In this document: piece by piece, positions 48,807 through 57,764 of the stretch
Position numbering within the stretch: the first letter of the stretch is position 1
How the letters are laid out: the number at the start of each line of letters is the position of its first letter
Assembly (NCBI GenBank): GCA_900545365.1
Contig: UQYL01000005.1
Location: 19,095 to 83,094, forward strand
Origin: an uncultured Dialister sp.
Lineage (GTDB): Bacteria > Bacillota > Negativicutes > Veillonellales > Dialisteraceae
Length of the DNA stretch: 64,000 nucleotides
Direction of reading: 5' to 3'
Program-made: the position numbers and the translations under genes
Notes under the pieces: generated by a model
Databases searched by the model: none
Told to the model about the DNA's origin: nothing
What the model saw: only the letters and a program-made list of their open reading frames with translations

Positions 48807-50252
48807 TCACTGCTCAGAGAGCTTCTTCGTCAGGATGCCGTTCACGACCTGCGGATTGGCCTTGCCTTTCGTCTCCTTCATGATCTGTCCCATGAGGAAG
48901 CCCACTGCCTTTTTCTTACCCGCCTTGAAGTCGGCCACCGACTGAGGATTGGCCGCGATGATGCGGTCCGCCAGTTCTTCCAGCGCGCCGGTGTCGCTGA
49001 TCTGGACGAGGCCTTTTTCTTTGACGATCGTTTCCGCGTCTTTGCCGGTCTCCCACATATCAGAGAAGACCTGCTTCGCGATCTTGCCGGAAATGGTGCC
49101 TTTGCCGATGAGGCCCAGCAGATCGGCGAGAGCCGCCGCCGTGACGGGAGCCGCCGCCATTTCGAGGCCGCTCTGGGAGAGCTTCTTCGCGAAGTCGCCC
49201 ATGAGCCAGTTCGCCGCTTCCTTCGGGTCCGCGCCGGCCGCCACCATGGCTTCGAAATAGTCCGCCCGCGCCTTGTCGTTCGTCAGGTAATCCGCGTCAT
49301 ACGACGTGAGGCCGTAGCTCTCCATGTATCTTTCCTTGCGCGCGTCGGGCAGCTCGGGGAGAGTCTTCCTGATTTCTTCGATGTATTCCTCGCTCACCGT
49401 GAAGGGCACGAGATCCGGTTCCGGGAAGTAGCGGTAATCGTTGGCTTCTTCCTTCTTGCGCATGCTCTTGGTGACGCCTTCCTTTTCATCCCAGGTGCGC
49501 GTCTCCTGCACGACGGTGCCCCCTTCTTCGAGGAGCTCCGCCTGGCGCATGGCTTCGTATTCAATGGCCCGCTCTACGCCGCGGAAAGAATTGATATTCT
49601 TGATCTCCGTCTTGGTGCCCAGTTCCTTCTGGCCCACGGGACGGACGGAAACGTTCGCGTCGCACCGGAGGCTCCCTTCTTCCATCTTGCAGTCGGAAAC
49701 GCCGCAGTACTGGAGGATGGCGCGGAGTTTTTCCATGTACGCCACGGCTTCCTTCGCGGAACGCATATCCGGCTCGGATACGATCTCCAGAAGGGGCGTG
49801 CCTGTGCGGTTGTAATCGACGAGGGAATAATCGGAATCGGTGATGGACGTGCCGTGATGGACGAGTTTGCCCGCGTCTTCTTCCATGTGCGCGCGGGTGA
49901 TGCGGATGGTGGTCTTCTTCCCGTCCACTTCCACGTCGAGATGACCGTGCTCACAGATCGGCAGGTCATACTGGGAAGTCTGGAAATTTTTCGGCAGGTC
50001 GGGATAATAATAATTCTTGCGGTCGAATTTGCTGTACCGGGAGATCTCGCAGTTCAGCGCCAGCCCCGTGCGGACGGCAAATTCAAGCACTTTTTTATTC
50101 AGCACCGGCAGGACGCCCGGAAGGCCCAGGCAGACCGGGCAGACATTCGTATTCGGCTCCGCGCCGAAGGAAGTCCGGCAGCTGCAGAAGATCTTCGTGG
50201 CGGTGCGGAGTTCCGTATGCACTTCAAGCCCAATGACTGCTTCGTATTTCAT
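48807..50252 (-). CDS. gatB: Aspartyl/glutamyl-tRNA amidotransferase subunit B
   Basis: Binds misacylated Glu-tRNA(Gln) or Asp-tRNA(Asn) and activates it for amidation, 481 aa. YEAVIGLEVHTELRT at the start, KIFCSC with CPVC (zinc site, about 20-45), YYYPDLPKNFQ and IKNINSFRGVERAIEYE (about 218-234) are GatB signatures; the C-terminal YqeY-like tail is complete. Second-last gene of gatC-gatA-gatB. Implies that the cell makes Gln-tRNA and/or Asn-tRNA by the indirect route. Confidence 0.96.
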   Translation of the reverse strand: MKYEAVIGLEVHTELRTATKIFCSCRTSFGAEPNTNVCPVCLGLPGVLPVLNKKVLEFAVRTGLALNCEISRYSKFDRKNYYYPDLPKNFQTSQYDLPICEHGHLDVEVDGKKTTIRITRAHMEEDAGKLVHHGTSITDSDYSLVDYNRTGTPLLEIVSEPDMRSAKEAVAYMEKLRAILQYCGVSDCKMEEGSLRCDANVSVRPVGQKELGTKTEIKNINSFRGVERAIEYEAMRQAELLEEGGTVVQETRTWDEKEGVTKSMRKKEEANDYRYFPEPDLVPFTVSEEYIEEIRKTLPELPDARKERYMESYGLTSYDADYLTNDKARADYFEAMVAAGADPKEAANWLMGDFAKKLSQSGLEMAAAPVTAAALADLLGLIGKGTISGKIAKQVFSDMWETGKDAETIVKEKGLVQISDTGALEELADRIIAANPQSVADFKAGKKKAVGFLMGQIMKETKGKANPQVVNGILTKKLSEQ

Positions 50253-50254
50253 AC

Positions 50255-51709
50255 TTACATTTCTCCTTTCGGCGCGGTCTTCGTGAATTCCGGATGCGCC
50301 TGTTCAAAAGCGTACGCCGCGTTCAGGATGCGTTCCTCACCGAGCGCCGGGCCGATGAGCTGCATGCCGAGAGGCATTCCGCCGGCAAAGCCCACGGGAA
50401 TGCTGATGGACGGCGCGCCGATGAGATTGACCGGCACCGTGCAGATATCTTCCATGTAGAGGGACAGCGGATCGGAAAATGCGCCGAAGCGGAAGGCCGC
50501 GCCAGACGCCGCCGGAGCCGCGATGACGTCGCATTTCGCGAAAGCCGCGTCGAAATCCTGTTTCAGGAGCGTGCGCACCTTGAGCGCTTTCAGATAATAC
50601 GCATCGTAGTAGCCGGCGGAGAGAACATAGTTCCCCAGCATGATGCGGCGCTTCACTTCGCTGCCGAATCCGGCGCTTCTCGTCTTGATGTACATGTCCA
50701 CGATGTCCTCGCCGGGCATGCGGAATCCGAAGCCCACGCCGTCGTAGCGGGCCAGGTTCGAGCTCGCTTCCGCCGGAGCGATGATGTAGTATACCGACAC
50801 GCCGCTCTTGATATGGGGGATGGAAACGGGAACGATCTCCGCGCCTTCCCCTTCATAGAATTTCAGCGCCCTGTCGATCGCTTCTTTTGTCTCCGCTTTG
50901 ATGCCCGCGCCGAAAAATTCCTCCGGCACGCCGATGCGGAGCCCTTTCACATCCGTGGTGAGCGCGTTCTTGTAATTCTTCTTCTCCATCGGGATGGATG
51001 TGGAGTCCCGGGGATCGTGTCCGGCAATGGCATTGAGGACGATCGCCGCGTCGGTCACGTCCTTCGTGATCGGCCCGATCTGGTCGAGAGAGGACGCGAA
51101 GGCAAGAAGGCCGTAGCGGGAAACGAGACCGTACGTCGGTTTGAGGCCGACAAGCCCGCAGAAAGACGCCGGCTGGCGGATCGATCCGCCCGTATCGGAG
51201 CCGAGGGCCCACACCGCTTCATTCGCCGCCACCGCCGCCGCGCTGCCGCCGGAAGACCCGCCGGGAACGCATTCCGTATCCCACGGATTGCGACTCGGTC
51301 CGAAATAGGAATTTTCCGTGGAGCTGCCCATGGCAAATTCGTCGAGATTCGTCTTGCCGAGGGAAATGTAGTCTTCCGCTTCCAGCTTTTCGATGACAGT
51401 CGCGTTGTACGGAGCGACCCAGTGTTCCAGCATGCGGGACGCTGCCGTGCAGGTCTCGCCTTTGATGCAGATATTGTCCTTCACCGCGCCGGGAATGCCC
51501 GCCAGATCGGAAACAGCCTCACCCGCGGCGATCTTCGCATCCACAGCGGCCGCTCTCGCGAGGGCCTTCTCATCACTCGTGGAAAGGTACGCATGGATCT
51601 CGCCTTCCGCCGCGTCGCGGTGCGCGATGACCTGCTTTGTCAGTTCGACCGCGGATATCTCCTTCGCGGCCAGCTTCTCATGGAGATCGTGAATGGTCAT
51701 GGAATTCAC
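50255..51709 (-). CDS. gatA: Aspartyl/glutamyl-tRNA amidotransferase subunit A
   Basis: Amidase subunit that frees ammonia from glutamine, 484 aa. The Ser-cisSer-Lys triad is visible: Lys in AVKDNICIKG (about residue 81), cis-Ser and nucleophile in GGSSGGSAAAVA and GSDTGGSIRQPA (about 152-182). The start is taken as GTG at 51709, which has AAGGAGG 7 bases upstream; the ATG three codons later is too far from that site. It lies 12 bases after gatC. Confidence 0.96.
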   Translation of the reverse strand: MNSMTIHDLHEKLAAKEISAVELTKQVIAHRDAAEGEIHAYLSTSDEKALARAAAVDAKIAAGEAVSDLAGIPGAVKDNICIKGETCTAASRMLEHWVAPYNATVIEKLEAEDYISLGKTNLDEFAMGSSTENSYFGPSRNPWDTECVPGGSSGGSAAAVAANEAVWALGSDTGGSIRQPASFCGLVGLKPTYGLVSRYGLLAFASSLDQIGPITKDVTDAAIVLNAIAGHDPRDSTSIPMEKKNYKNALTTDVKGLRIGVPEEFFGAGIKAETKEAIDRALKFYEGEGAEIVPVSIPHIKSGVSVYYIIAPAEASSNLARYDGVGFGFRMPGEDIVDMYIKTRSAGFGSEVKRRIMLGNYVLSAGYYDAYYLKALKVRTLLKQDFDAAFAKCDVIAAPAASGAAFRFGAFSDPLSLYMEDICTVPVNLIGAPSISIPVGFAGGMPLGMQLIGPALGEERILNAAYAFEQAHPEFTKTAPKGEM

Positions 51710-51721
51710 AGTCCTGCCTCC

Positions 51722-52015
51722 TTATATGATCTTCGGCACTTTGAAGTAGCCGTTTTCTTTTTCCGGCGCGTTCAGAAGCGCTTCTTCATTGGTAAACGAT
51801 TCATGCGGCACATCTTCGCGCATGACATTGTACTGCTCCACCGCGTGGACAGTGGGCGGCACATCCTTCGTGTCGTACTGATTCAATTCATCCATGTACG
51901 TCAGGATGCTGCTCATGGATTCCTTCATTTCCTCCAGTTCCGCCGGTTCAAAAGCGAGCCGCGAGAGCAGAGCGACCTTCTGGACTTCCTCTGTAGATAT
52001 TTTCACCTGATTCAC
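51722..52015 (-). CDS. gatC: Aspartyl/glutamyl-tRNA amidotransferase subunit C
   Basis: 97-aa clamp subunit of the GatCAB complex. VQKVALLSRLAFEPAELE (about residues 11-28) and the end NGYFKVPKII are typical. Start codon is GTG at 52015, behind AAGAAAGGA. First gene of the gatCAB operon. Confidence 0.93.
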   Translation of the reverse strand: MNQVKISTEEVQKVALLSRLAFEPAELEEMKESMSSILTYMDELNQYDTKDVPPTVHAVEQYNVMREDVPHESFTNEEALLNAPEKENGYFKVPKII

Positions 52016-52074
52016 TTTCCTTTCTTCCGGAAAAACGGTTTTCCCCTGTATTTCTGCGGAAATTAATCGGTACC

Positions 52075-52083
52075 ATTATACCA
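52075..52083 (-). promoter_or_regulatory. gatCAB promoter (extended -10)
   Basis: Minus strand TGGTATAAT, an extended -10 with no recognisable -35, about 60 bases before gatC. Confidence 0.6.
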
Positions 52084-52141
52084 TATCCCCCTGCGCCGCG
52101 CCGACCGGCGGCGGAAATCTTCCCGTTTCCCTCCGGTTTTG

Positions 52142-52150
52142 TGGTATAGT
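52142..52150 (+). promoter_or_regulatory. Promoter of the small secreted protein gene (extended -10)
   Basis: TGGTATAGT, extended -10, about 40 bases before the ATG at 52191; no clear -35. Confidence 0.55.
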
Positions 52151-52190
52151 ATAGACAAGATTATTGATAAGTACACAAAAGGAGGCCATC

Positions 52191-52517
52191 ATGAAGAGTC
52201 AGAAAAAAATCGCCGCCGTCCTTCTCTTCGCCGCGTGCCTCGGCGGATACGCCGCCGCGCCGGTCTATGCCGCGCCGAAAGCGCAGAACCAGGTCAACCG
52301 CATCCTGAATAAGCTCGACCGCCAGCGGGACACGCAGCTCCGCCAGCAGAGCCGGAACGCCCGCACCGCCCGTCAGCAGCAGCTCCGCGAACAGGCGCGG
52401 CCCGGCGATCCCAATAACGTCACCGCGCGCCAGGCAGACGCCGTCCGCGACCGCGCCGCCAATTTGCAGGACAAGCAGCGCGATCAAGCGGAAGATCAGA
52501 AAGACGCTCGTCCGTGA
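52191..52517 (+). CDS. Small secreted Gln/Arg-rich protein of unknown function
   Basis: 108 aa. Residues 1-28 form a signal peptide (MKSQKK, then a hydrophobic stretch, cleavage after VYA). The mature part is extremely hydrophilic and low in complexity, dominated by Q, R, A, D and N (for example RQQSRNARTARQQQLREQAR, one continuous helix by appearance). No known domain was recognised. ATG after AAAGGAGG. Single gene with its own promoter and terminator, between gatCAB and leuS. Confidence 0.75.
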   Translation: MKSQKKIAAVLLFAACLGGYAAAPVYAAPKAQNQVNRILNKLDRQRDTQLRQQSRNARTARQQQLREQARPGDPNNVTARQADAVRDRAANLQDKQRDQAEDQKDARP

Positions 52518-52544
52518 ACGGCGAAAAATAAGAAGCGGAAAAAC

Positions 52545-52580
52545 AAACGGCGCTTCCCGCGAAAAAAGGAAGCGCCGTTT
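52545..52580 (+). terminator. Terminator of the small secreted protein gene
   Basis: A 13-bp perfect stem (52545-52557 with 52568-52580) ending in TTTTC. Confidence 0.88.
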
Positions 52581-52593
52581 TCTTATGCGCAAA

Positions 52594-52645
52594 AAAAATG
52601 AGCGGACTTTCTCCGCTCTCCGCAGAAAAATGACCGCTCATTTTT
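52594..52645. terminator. Second terminator-like hairpin
   Basis: A 12-bp perfect stem AAAAATGAGCGG/CCGCTCATTTTT with a 28-base loop that itself contains a short hairpin. It lies between the terminators of the convergent genes and could act either way. Confidence 0.6.
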
Positions 52646-52656
52646 CACAGGCACAA

Positions 52657-52695
52657 TAAAAGAGACCGCCTTTGAAAGACAGGTCTCTTTTTTCT
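52657..52695 (-). terminator. Terminator of leuS
   Basis: AAAAGAGACC with GGTCTCTTTT and a 14-base loop, just after the leuS stop on the minus strand. Confidence 0.85.
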
Positions 52696-52699
52696 CTGT

Positions 52700-55165
52700 T
52701 TATTTCACAACGATATTGACGATGCGCTGCGGCACGACGATGCACTTCACGATCGTCTTGCCGTCGAGATACTTCGCCAGCTCCGGCAGAGCTTTCGCCT
52801 TCGCGGCGATGTCGTCCTTCGCCATATCCATCGGTACGGTGACCGTCGCGCGCACTTTGCCGTTCACCTGCACGGCCAGTTCCGCTTCGTCTTCACGGAG
52901 CGCTTCCTGATCCGCTTCCGGCCACTTTGCGTCGTGGACGCTCTTTTCTTCTTCGTCCAGATGCTGCCACAGCTCTTCCGTGATATGCGGCACGAAAGGC
53001 GCCAGGAGGATCAGCAGATTCCGGGTCAGTTCCTTCGCGAATCCGTCATGGATGGAGTCGTGCTTCTCCACATAGAGATACATGGCGTTGACCAGTTCCA
53101 TGATGGAGCTGATGGCGGTATTGAAATTGAATTTTCCGTCCAGATCTTCCGTGACTTTCGCGATGGTCTGGTGCAGACGGCGGCGAAGCTTCTTTTCTTC
53201 CTCATTGAGCGCCGGCGCGTCGGTGCGTTTCAGTTCCAGATAGCGTCCGACGATGGCCCAGACGCGCTTCAGGAAGCGGTACGAACCTTCCACGCCCTGA
53301 TCGCTCCAGGCGAGATCTTTTTCCGGCGGCGCCGTGAAGAGGATGAAGAGGCGGGCCGTGTCCGCGCCGTACTTTCCGACGATCTCTTCGGGGCTGACCA
53401 CGTTGCCCACGGATTTGCTCATCTTGCCGCCGTCTTTCAGCACCATGCCCTGGCAGAGCAGGTTCGTGAAAGGCTCGGACGCTTCCACAAGGCCTTCGTC
53501 CTGGAGCACTTTCATGAAGAAGCGGGAATAGAGCAGATGAAGGATGGCGTGCTCAATGCCGCCGATATACTGATCGACAGGCATCCAGTAATTGGCTTTT
53601 TCTTTATCGAAAGGCTGCGCCTCGTTTTTCGGATCGGTATACCGCAGGAAGTACCAGGAAGAATCGATGAAGGTGTCCATGGTATCGGTCTCGCGGATCG
53701 CGTCGGCGCCGCAGTGCGGGCACTTGCAGTGGAGGAATTTCTCGCTCGTCTGAAGAGGAGATGTAGCGCCTGCCACGAAGTCGACGTCTTTCGGCAGCAC
53801 CACCGGGAGGTCTTCTTCCGGCACGAGCACCGGGCCGCAGTGCGGGCAGTTGATAATCGGGATCGGGCAGCCCCAGTAGCGCTGGCGGGAGATCAGCCAG
53901 TCGCGGAGACGGTAATTGACCTTGCCTTCGCCGATGCCCATTTCTTCGAGCTTCTTCGTAATGGCTTCGCGGCCTTCCGCGGAAGTCAGCCCGTCAAATT
54001 CGCCGGAATTGATGAGCCAGCCTTCTTCATGGTACGCGTCTTCCATCGTGTCGAGAGAAAGGCTGTGTTCCTTATTCTGTACGACCAGCTTCATGGGCAG
54101 GCCGTATTTTTTAGCGAATGCCCAGTCGCGTTCATCATGGGTCGGTACGGCCATGACGGCGCCGGTGCCGTATTCATAAAGGACATAGTTCGCGATCCAG
54201 ATCGGCACTCTTTCGCCGGTGAGCGGATGGATGGCATAGCTGCCGGTGAACATGCCCAGCTTTTCCGCCGCTTCCGACGTGCGGTCGATGTCGTTCTCGT
54301 TCTTCACCTTTTCAATGAAAGCGCGGATCTCATCGGCCTGCGGATTGCCTTCGATCAGCTTCGGCACGAGGGGATGTTCCGGCGCGAGCACCATGTAGGT
54401 GACGCCGTACACCGTGTCCACGCGGGTCGTGTAGACGGGGATCGTATCGTCCATGCCTTCCACTTTGAAGGAGAACTGCGTGCCCGTGGAACGGCCGATC
54501 CAGTTACGCTGCATCGTCTTGACGCGTTCCGGCCAGCCCGGCATATGATCGAGATCAGCCAGGAGACGGTCCGCGTAGGCGGTGATCTTCAGGAACCACT
54601 GGGACAGGTCTTTCTTCACCACCGGCGTCTTGCAGCGCCAGCAGCGGCCTTCTTCGACCTGTTCATTGGCGAGCACCGTGTGGCAGCTCTCGCACCAGTT
54701 GACCTTCGCTTCTTTTTTGTAGGCAAGGCCTCTCTTGTAGAAAATTTCAAACAATTTCTGGGTATGCTTGTAATAATCTTCGCCGCAGGTGAGCACCTTC
54801 CGGTCCCAGTCGTAGGACAGCCCCAGCTCTTCCTGCTGGCGGGTCATATTGTCGATATTGGAATACGTCCATTCCGCCGGCGGGATGCCGTGCTTGATCG
54901 CGGCGTTTTCCGCAGGCATGCCGAAAGCGTCAAATCCCATGGGATGGATCACATTGAAGCCCTGCATCTTCTTGAAGCGGGCGACCACATCGCCGATGGA
55001 ATAGTTTCTTACATGGCCCATGTGCAGATTGCCGGAGGGATACGGGAACATCTCCAGTACGTAATACTTTTTCTTATTCGGGTCTTCCCTGACCGCGAAA
55101 GCGTCCGTTTCCTTCCAGATCTTCTGCCATTTCTTTTCGATCTGCTGAGGAACGTATTTTTCCAT
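52700..55165 (-). CDS. leuS: Leucyl-tRNA synthetase
   Basis: Charges tRNA-Leu, 821 aa. YPSGNLHMGHVRNYSIGD (about residue 40) holds the HIGH signature and GGKMSKSVGNVVSPEEI (about 570) the KMSKS loop; a CP1 editing domain lies between. A zinc-like pair CESCHT/CWRCKT (about 155-175) and CPHCG sites are present. The start is ATG at 55165 with GGAAGGTG upstream; the longer frame by five codons is not preferred. No T-box is present. Confidence 0.97.
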   Translation of the reverse strand: MEKYVPQQIEKKWQKIWKETDAFAVREDPNKKKYYVLEMFPYPSGNLHMGHVRNYSIGDVVARFKKMQGFNVIHPMGFDAFGMPAENAAIKHGIPPAEWTYSNIDNMTRQQEELGLSYDWDRKVLTCGEDYYKHTQKLFEIFYKRGLAYKKEAKVNWCESCHTVLANEQVEEGRCWRCKTPVVKKDLSQWFLKITAYADRLLADLDHMPGWPERVKTMQRNWIGRSTGTQFSFKVEGMDDTIPVYTTRVDTVYGVTYMVLAPEHPLVPKLIEGNPQADEIRAFIEKVKNENDIDRTSEAAEKLGMFTGSYAIHPLTGERVPIWIANYVLYEYGTGAVMAVPTHDERDWAFAKKYGLPMKLVVQNKEHSLSLDTMEDAYHEEGWLINSGEFDGLTSAEGREAITKKLEEMGIGEGKVNYRLRDWLISRQRYWGCPIPIINCPHCGPVLVPEEDLPVVLPKDVDFVAGATSPLQTSEKFLHCKCPHCGADAIRETDTMDTFIDSSWYFLRYTDPKNEAQPFDKEKANYWMPVDQYIGGIEHAILHLLYSRFFMKVLQDEGLVEASEPFTNLLCQGMVLKDGGKMSKSVGNVVSPEEIVGKYGADTARLFILFTAPPEKDLAWSDQGVEGSYRFLKRVWAIVGRYLELKRTDAPALNEEEKKLRRRLHQTIAKVTEDLDGKFNFNTAISSIMELVNAMYLYVEKHDSIHDGFAKELTRNLLILLAPFVPHITEELWQHLDEEEKSVHDAKWPEADQEALREDEAELAVQVNGKVRATVTVPMDMAKDDIAAKAKALPELAKYLDGKTIVKCIVVPQRIVNIVVK

Positions 55166-55237
55166 ACAATCACCTTCCATACTTTCAGGAAATATTTGAA
55201 AGATTTTCCCCTTTTTCGTTAGAGTACATCAGTTGTC

Positions 55238-55266
55238 ATTATAATATGCTGTCCGAAGAGCGTCAA
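55238..55266 (-). promoter_or_regulatory. leuS promoter
   Basis: Minus strand TTGACG (55261-55266), 17-bp spacer, TATAAT (55238-55243). It starts about 70 bases before leuS, too short a leader for a T-box. Confidence 0.85.
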
Positions 55267-55303
55267 ACGGAAAGCCCTGTCTTTCCCCCCGCGGGAGCAT
55301 CGG

Positions 55304-55333
55304 AAAAAGGGAGGCTTCCGCCTCCCCCTTTTC
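55304..55333 (-). terminator. Terminator of the GH18-like gene
   Basis: AAAAAGGGAGGC stem with a 4-base loop and TTTT on the minus strand, overlapping the stop codon. Confidence 0.8.
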
Positions 55334-56732
55334 ATTTTTTCGGAGACTTTTCCAACTCCCCGTACAGAGAGGGCGTCTCGAATCCGTACCGCCAAAAAGC
55401 CGCGCCCCGCAGGCCGTACGCATCGAGCAGGCCGAGCTTCTCGCCGAGAGAACGCGATTCCTCCAGCCAGGCTCTCCGGCGGACGCCGCCTTCCCTCCAG
55501 TCTGCATAAAACTGCCGTTCCTTCTTCTGCCACCGCGGCACGATCTTGTGCTTCCGGCTGAATTCATCCGTATAGCGGACGGTCAGTATATCCGACCGCA
55601 CCGCGCCGTCGTCGCCGGTCCACACCCGCGTGTAGAGCGGCATGCCGAGGACGAGCTTCTCCGCAGGCACTTCTTTCAGAAGCGGCGGCAGGATGCGCTC
55701 CAGCCAGTCGCAGGCCGCGTTCGGCCCCGCGTGGGGACTGGAGCCGCCGGTCTGGTCGTATCCCATGAGGATCTCATAGTCGGCGTGCTCCGCCAGTCCT
55801 TTCCGGTCATAGCATCCCGTCCAGTAACTGTCCGCCGCCCCGATGGGCATGATGTCCACCGAGAGTTCCTTATTCATGGCGTGCATGCGCTCCGCCGCGC
55901 CGGCTACCAGTTCCGTGTAGAGCGGCGCGTCTTTCGGATTCATGCATTCAAAATCCATATTCCACCCGTCCAGGCCGTACACTGCCGTATAGGCCGCCAG
56001 ACGGCGGAGAAATTCTTCTTTTTTCCCGCTGTCCCGCAGGAAAGCCGACGTCCCGTCGGGGTCAAAATCATTGCTGATCCGGGGCATGACCCGGATGCCC
56101 TCTTTCCGCGCGCCTTCGATATATCGGATCGAATACGACCGGGTCCCCTGCCGGATCTCTTCGCTGGTGCTCCATCCGGGGATCAGGACGCGGTCGCCGG
56201 CATCGCTGCTGAAGAAAGGCCTGCCGGGAGCATATTCCGAGTCCGGATCCCACACGGCAAAGATCGGTCTGCTCTTTTCAGCGGATTTCTTCTCCTGTTT
56301 TTTCTCCTTCTTTTCCTTCTCCGCTTTTTTCCGGTCTTTCTTCGGGTCGGGCTTTTTCACTTCTTCAAATTTGATCTCTTTCTTTTTTTCATTCAGCTTA
56401 TATTTCAGCCCTGCCTGACTGCCGAAGAACGTCAGATCCGCCAGTCCGTCTTTCTCCAGCGGGAGAGGGATCTTCGCCAGGCTCCCGTCCTCCGCCGACG
56501 GCACGGAAACGAAGCATGATCCGCCCTCGCGGGAGATCTCCCACGCACCGCCGCGGGCGAGCACCTCTGCCGGGCCGTACAGCCGCCCCTCTTTCAGAAA
56601 GAGCTCTCCTTCCTGCCAGTCCTTATTTTTTATTTTCAGCTTCTGCATCGCCGCGTCCGCAGCGTCTGCCGCGCCGCCTGCCAGCGACCATGCCAGCGCC
56701 GCCGTCACGGCGCAGATCAAAAATTTTTTCAC
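55332..56732 (-). CDS. Exported GH18-like glycosidase with N-terminal stalk domain
   Basis: 466 aa. Signal peptide (about 1-24). Residues about 28-110 look like the copper-amine-oxidase N-terminal (stalk) domain; then a Lys/Glu-rich linker (about 120-155). Residues about 160-460 form a GH18 barrel: DGWNMDFE (about 260) contains the catalytic Asp/Glu, GYDQTGGSS follows. It is close in type to SleL/YaaH spore-cortex or cell-wall N-acetylglucosaminidases. The start is GTG at 56732 with GGAGG upstream; an upstream in-frame ATG lies before the promoter. A role in peptidoglycan turnover is inferred. Confidence 0.8.
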   Translation of the reverse strand: MKKFLICAVTAALAWSLAGGAADAADAAMQKLKIKNKDWQEGELFLKEGRLYGPAEVLARGGAWEISREGGSCFVSVPSAEDGSLAKIPLPLEKDGLADLTFFGSQAGLKYKLNEKKKEIKFEEVKKPDPKKDRKKAEKEKKEKKQEKKSAEKSRPIFAVWDPDSEYAPGRPFFSSDAGDRVLIPGWSTSEEIRQGTRSYSIRYIEGARKEGIRVMPRISNDFDPDGTSAFLRDSGKKEEFLRRLAAYTAVYGLDGWNMDFECMNPKDAPLYTELVAGAAERMHAMNKELSVDIMPIGAADSYWTGCYDRKGLAEHADYEILMGYDQTGGSSPHAGPNAACDWLERILPPLLKEVPAEKLVLGMPLYTRVWTGDDGAVRSDILTVRYTDEFSRKHKIVPRWQKKERQFYADWREGGVRRRAWLEESRSLGEKLGLLDAYGLRGAAFWRYGFETPSLYGELEKSPKK

Positions 56733-56777
56733 TCTGCCGCCTCCGTTATTCCGGGATTTTCTTTCATGACGTGTATA

Positions 56778-56806
56778 ATAATAAAAACAGCGGCCCTGTC
56801 TGTCAA
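56778..56806 (-). promoter_or_regulatory. Promoter of the GH18-like gene
   Basis: Minus strand TTGACA (56801-56806), 17-bp spacer, TATTAT (56778-56783). The overlapping plus-strand TATAAT (56774-56779) may serve lgt but lacks a -35. Confidence 0.8.
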
Positions 56807-56887
56807 GAAACGGCCGCCGCGCTTCCTCTGAGCCCCGCGCATTCCCGGCGCTCATTTTCCGCTGCAAGATCCAAAGGACGTGTTCTC

Positions 56888-57673
56888 ATGCATCAATACC
56901 TCACATTCATCGGCGATTTTCCCATCCGCTTCTACGGCATCTTCTTCTCCCTCGGCATTCTCTCCGGCTGCATTACCGCCTACTTCCTGCTGAAAAAAGA
57001 CGGCCGCGGCTGGGAGAGCCATATTTTCGACCTCGGCCTCACCATTGCCTTCTCCGGCATCATCGGCGGGCGGCTCTGGGACGTCTTCTTCTTTGACTGG
57101 GATTATTATCATGACCACCTGCTGGAGATCCCCTACGTCTGGCAGGGCGGCATGGCCATCCAGGGGGGACTCATCTTCGCCTGCACCGCCGCGTACATTT
57201 ATCTCCGGAAAAATAAGATCCCCGTTCTTCCCTTCGCGGATACCGTCGCGCCGGCGGTCATTCTCGGGCAGGCCGTGGGCCGTATCGCCAATTTCATGAA
57301 CGGCGACGCCTTCGGCCACCCTACGGGAGAAGCCTTCGGCCTCCTCTATCCCCACACCACGCTCGCCTACCGCACCTACGGCGCGCAGCCTCTGTGGCCG
57401 GCGGAAGTATGGGAATGTCAGGGAGATATCCTCATCTTCGTGCTGCTCCTCTGGTACTCCTGCTTCCGCCATGCGAAAGGCACCGTCTTCTGTCTATATG
57501 TCATGCTCTATTCCCTGCTCCGCTTCTTTCTCGAATATCTCCGCGGCGACTACGGCACCCTCCTTCTGGGCCTCAAGAGCGCCCAGCTCACCAGCCTTGC
57601 CGCTTTTACCATAGCCGCCCTCTGCTTCCTCTACTTTCATTTCCGCTACAGAGACGAGCCGGAAAAAAGATGA
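56888..57673 (+). CDS. lgt: Prolipoprotein diacylglyceryl transferase
   Basis: Transfers diacylglycerol to the lipobox cysteine of prolipoproteins at the inner membrane, 261 aa with seven TM helices. FPIRFYGIFFSLGI (about residue 10), GGRLWDVFFF, WQGGMAIQGGLIFA (about 90) and GRIANFMNGDAFGHP (about 136-150) match Lgt; the NxE of many homologues is NGD here. Lipoproteins likely to need it in this window are the phosphatase, deacetylase and GerMN proteins. The start is ATG at 56888 with AAAGGACG. Confidence 0.95.
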   Translation: MHQYLTFIGDFPIRFYGIFFSLGILSGCITAYFLLKKDGRGWESHIFDLGLTIAFSGIIGGRLWDVFFFDWDYYHDHLLEIPYVWQGGMAIQGGLIFACTAAYIYLRKNKIPVLPFADTVAPAVILGQAVGRIANFMNGDAFGHPTGEAFGLLYPHTTLAYRTYGAQPLWPAEVWECQGDILIFVLLLWYSCFRHAKGTVFCLYVMLYSLLRFFLEYLRGDYGTLLLGLKSAQLTSLAAFTIAALCFLYFHFRYRDEPEKR

Positions 57674-57728
57674 CCGCCCGCTCCGCGGCGGAGGACCGCG
57701 CGGAATATCTCCGAAAAATTCAGCGCAC

Positions 57729-57757
57729 AAAAAAGACAGGCTCATGCCTGCCTTTTT
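57729..57757. terminator. Bidirectional terminator, lgt and pyrE
   Basis: AAAAAAGACAGGC with GCCTGCCTTTTT and a 4-base loop, suited to both convergent genes. Confidence 0.88.
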
Positions 57758-57764
57758 ACTTGCC

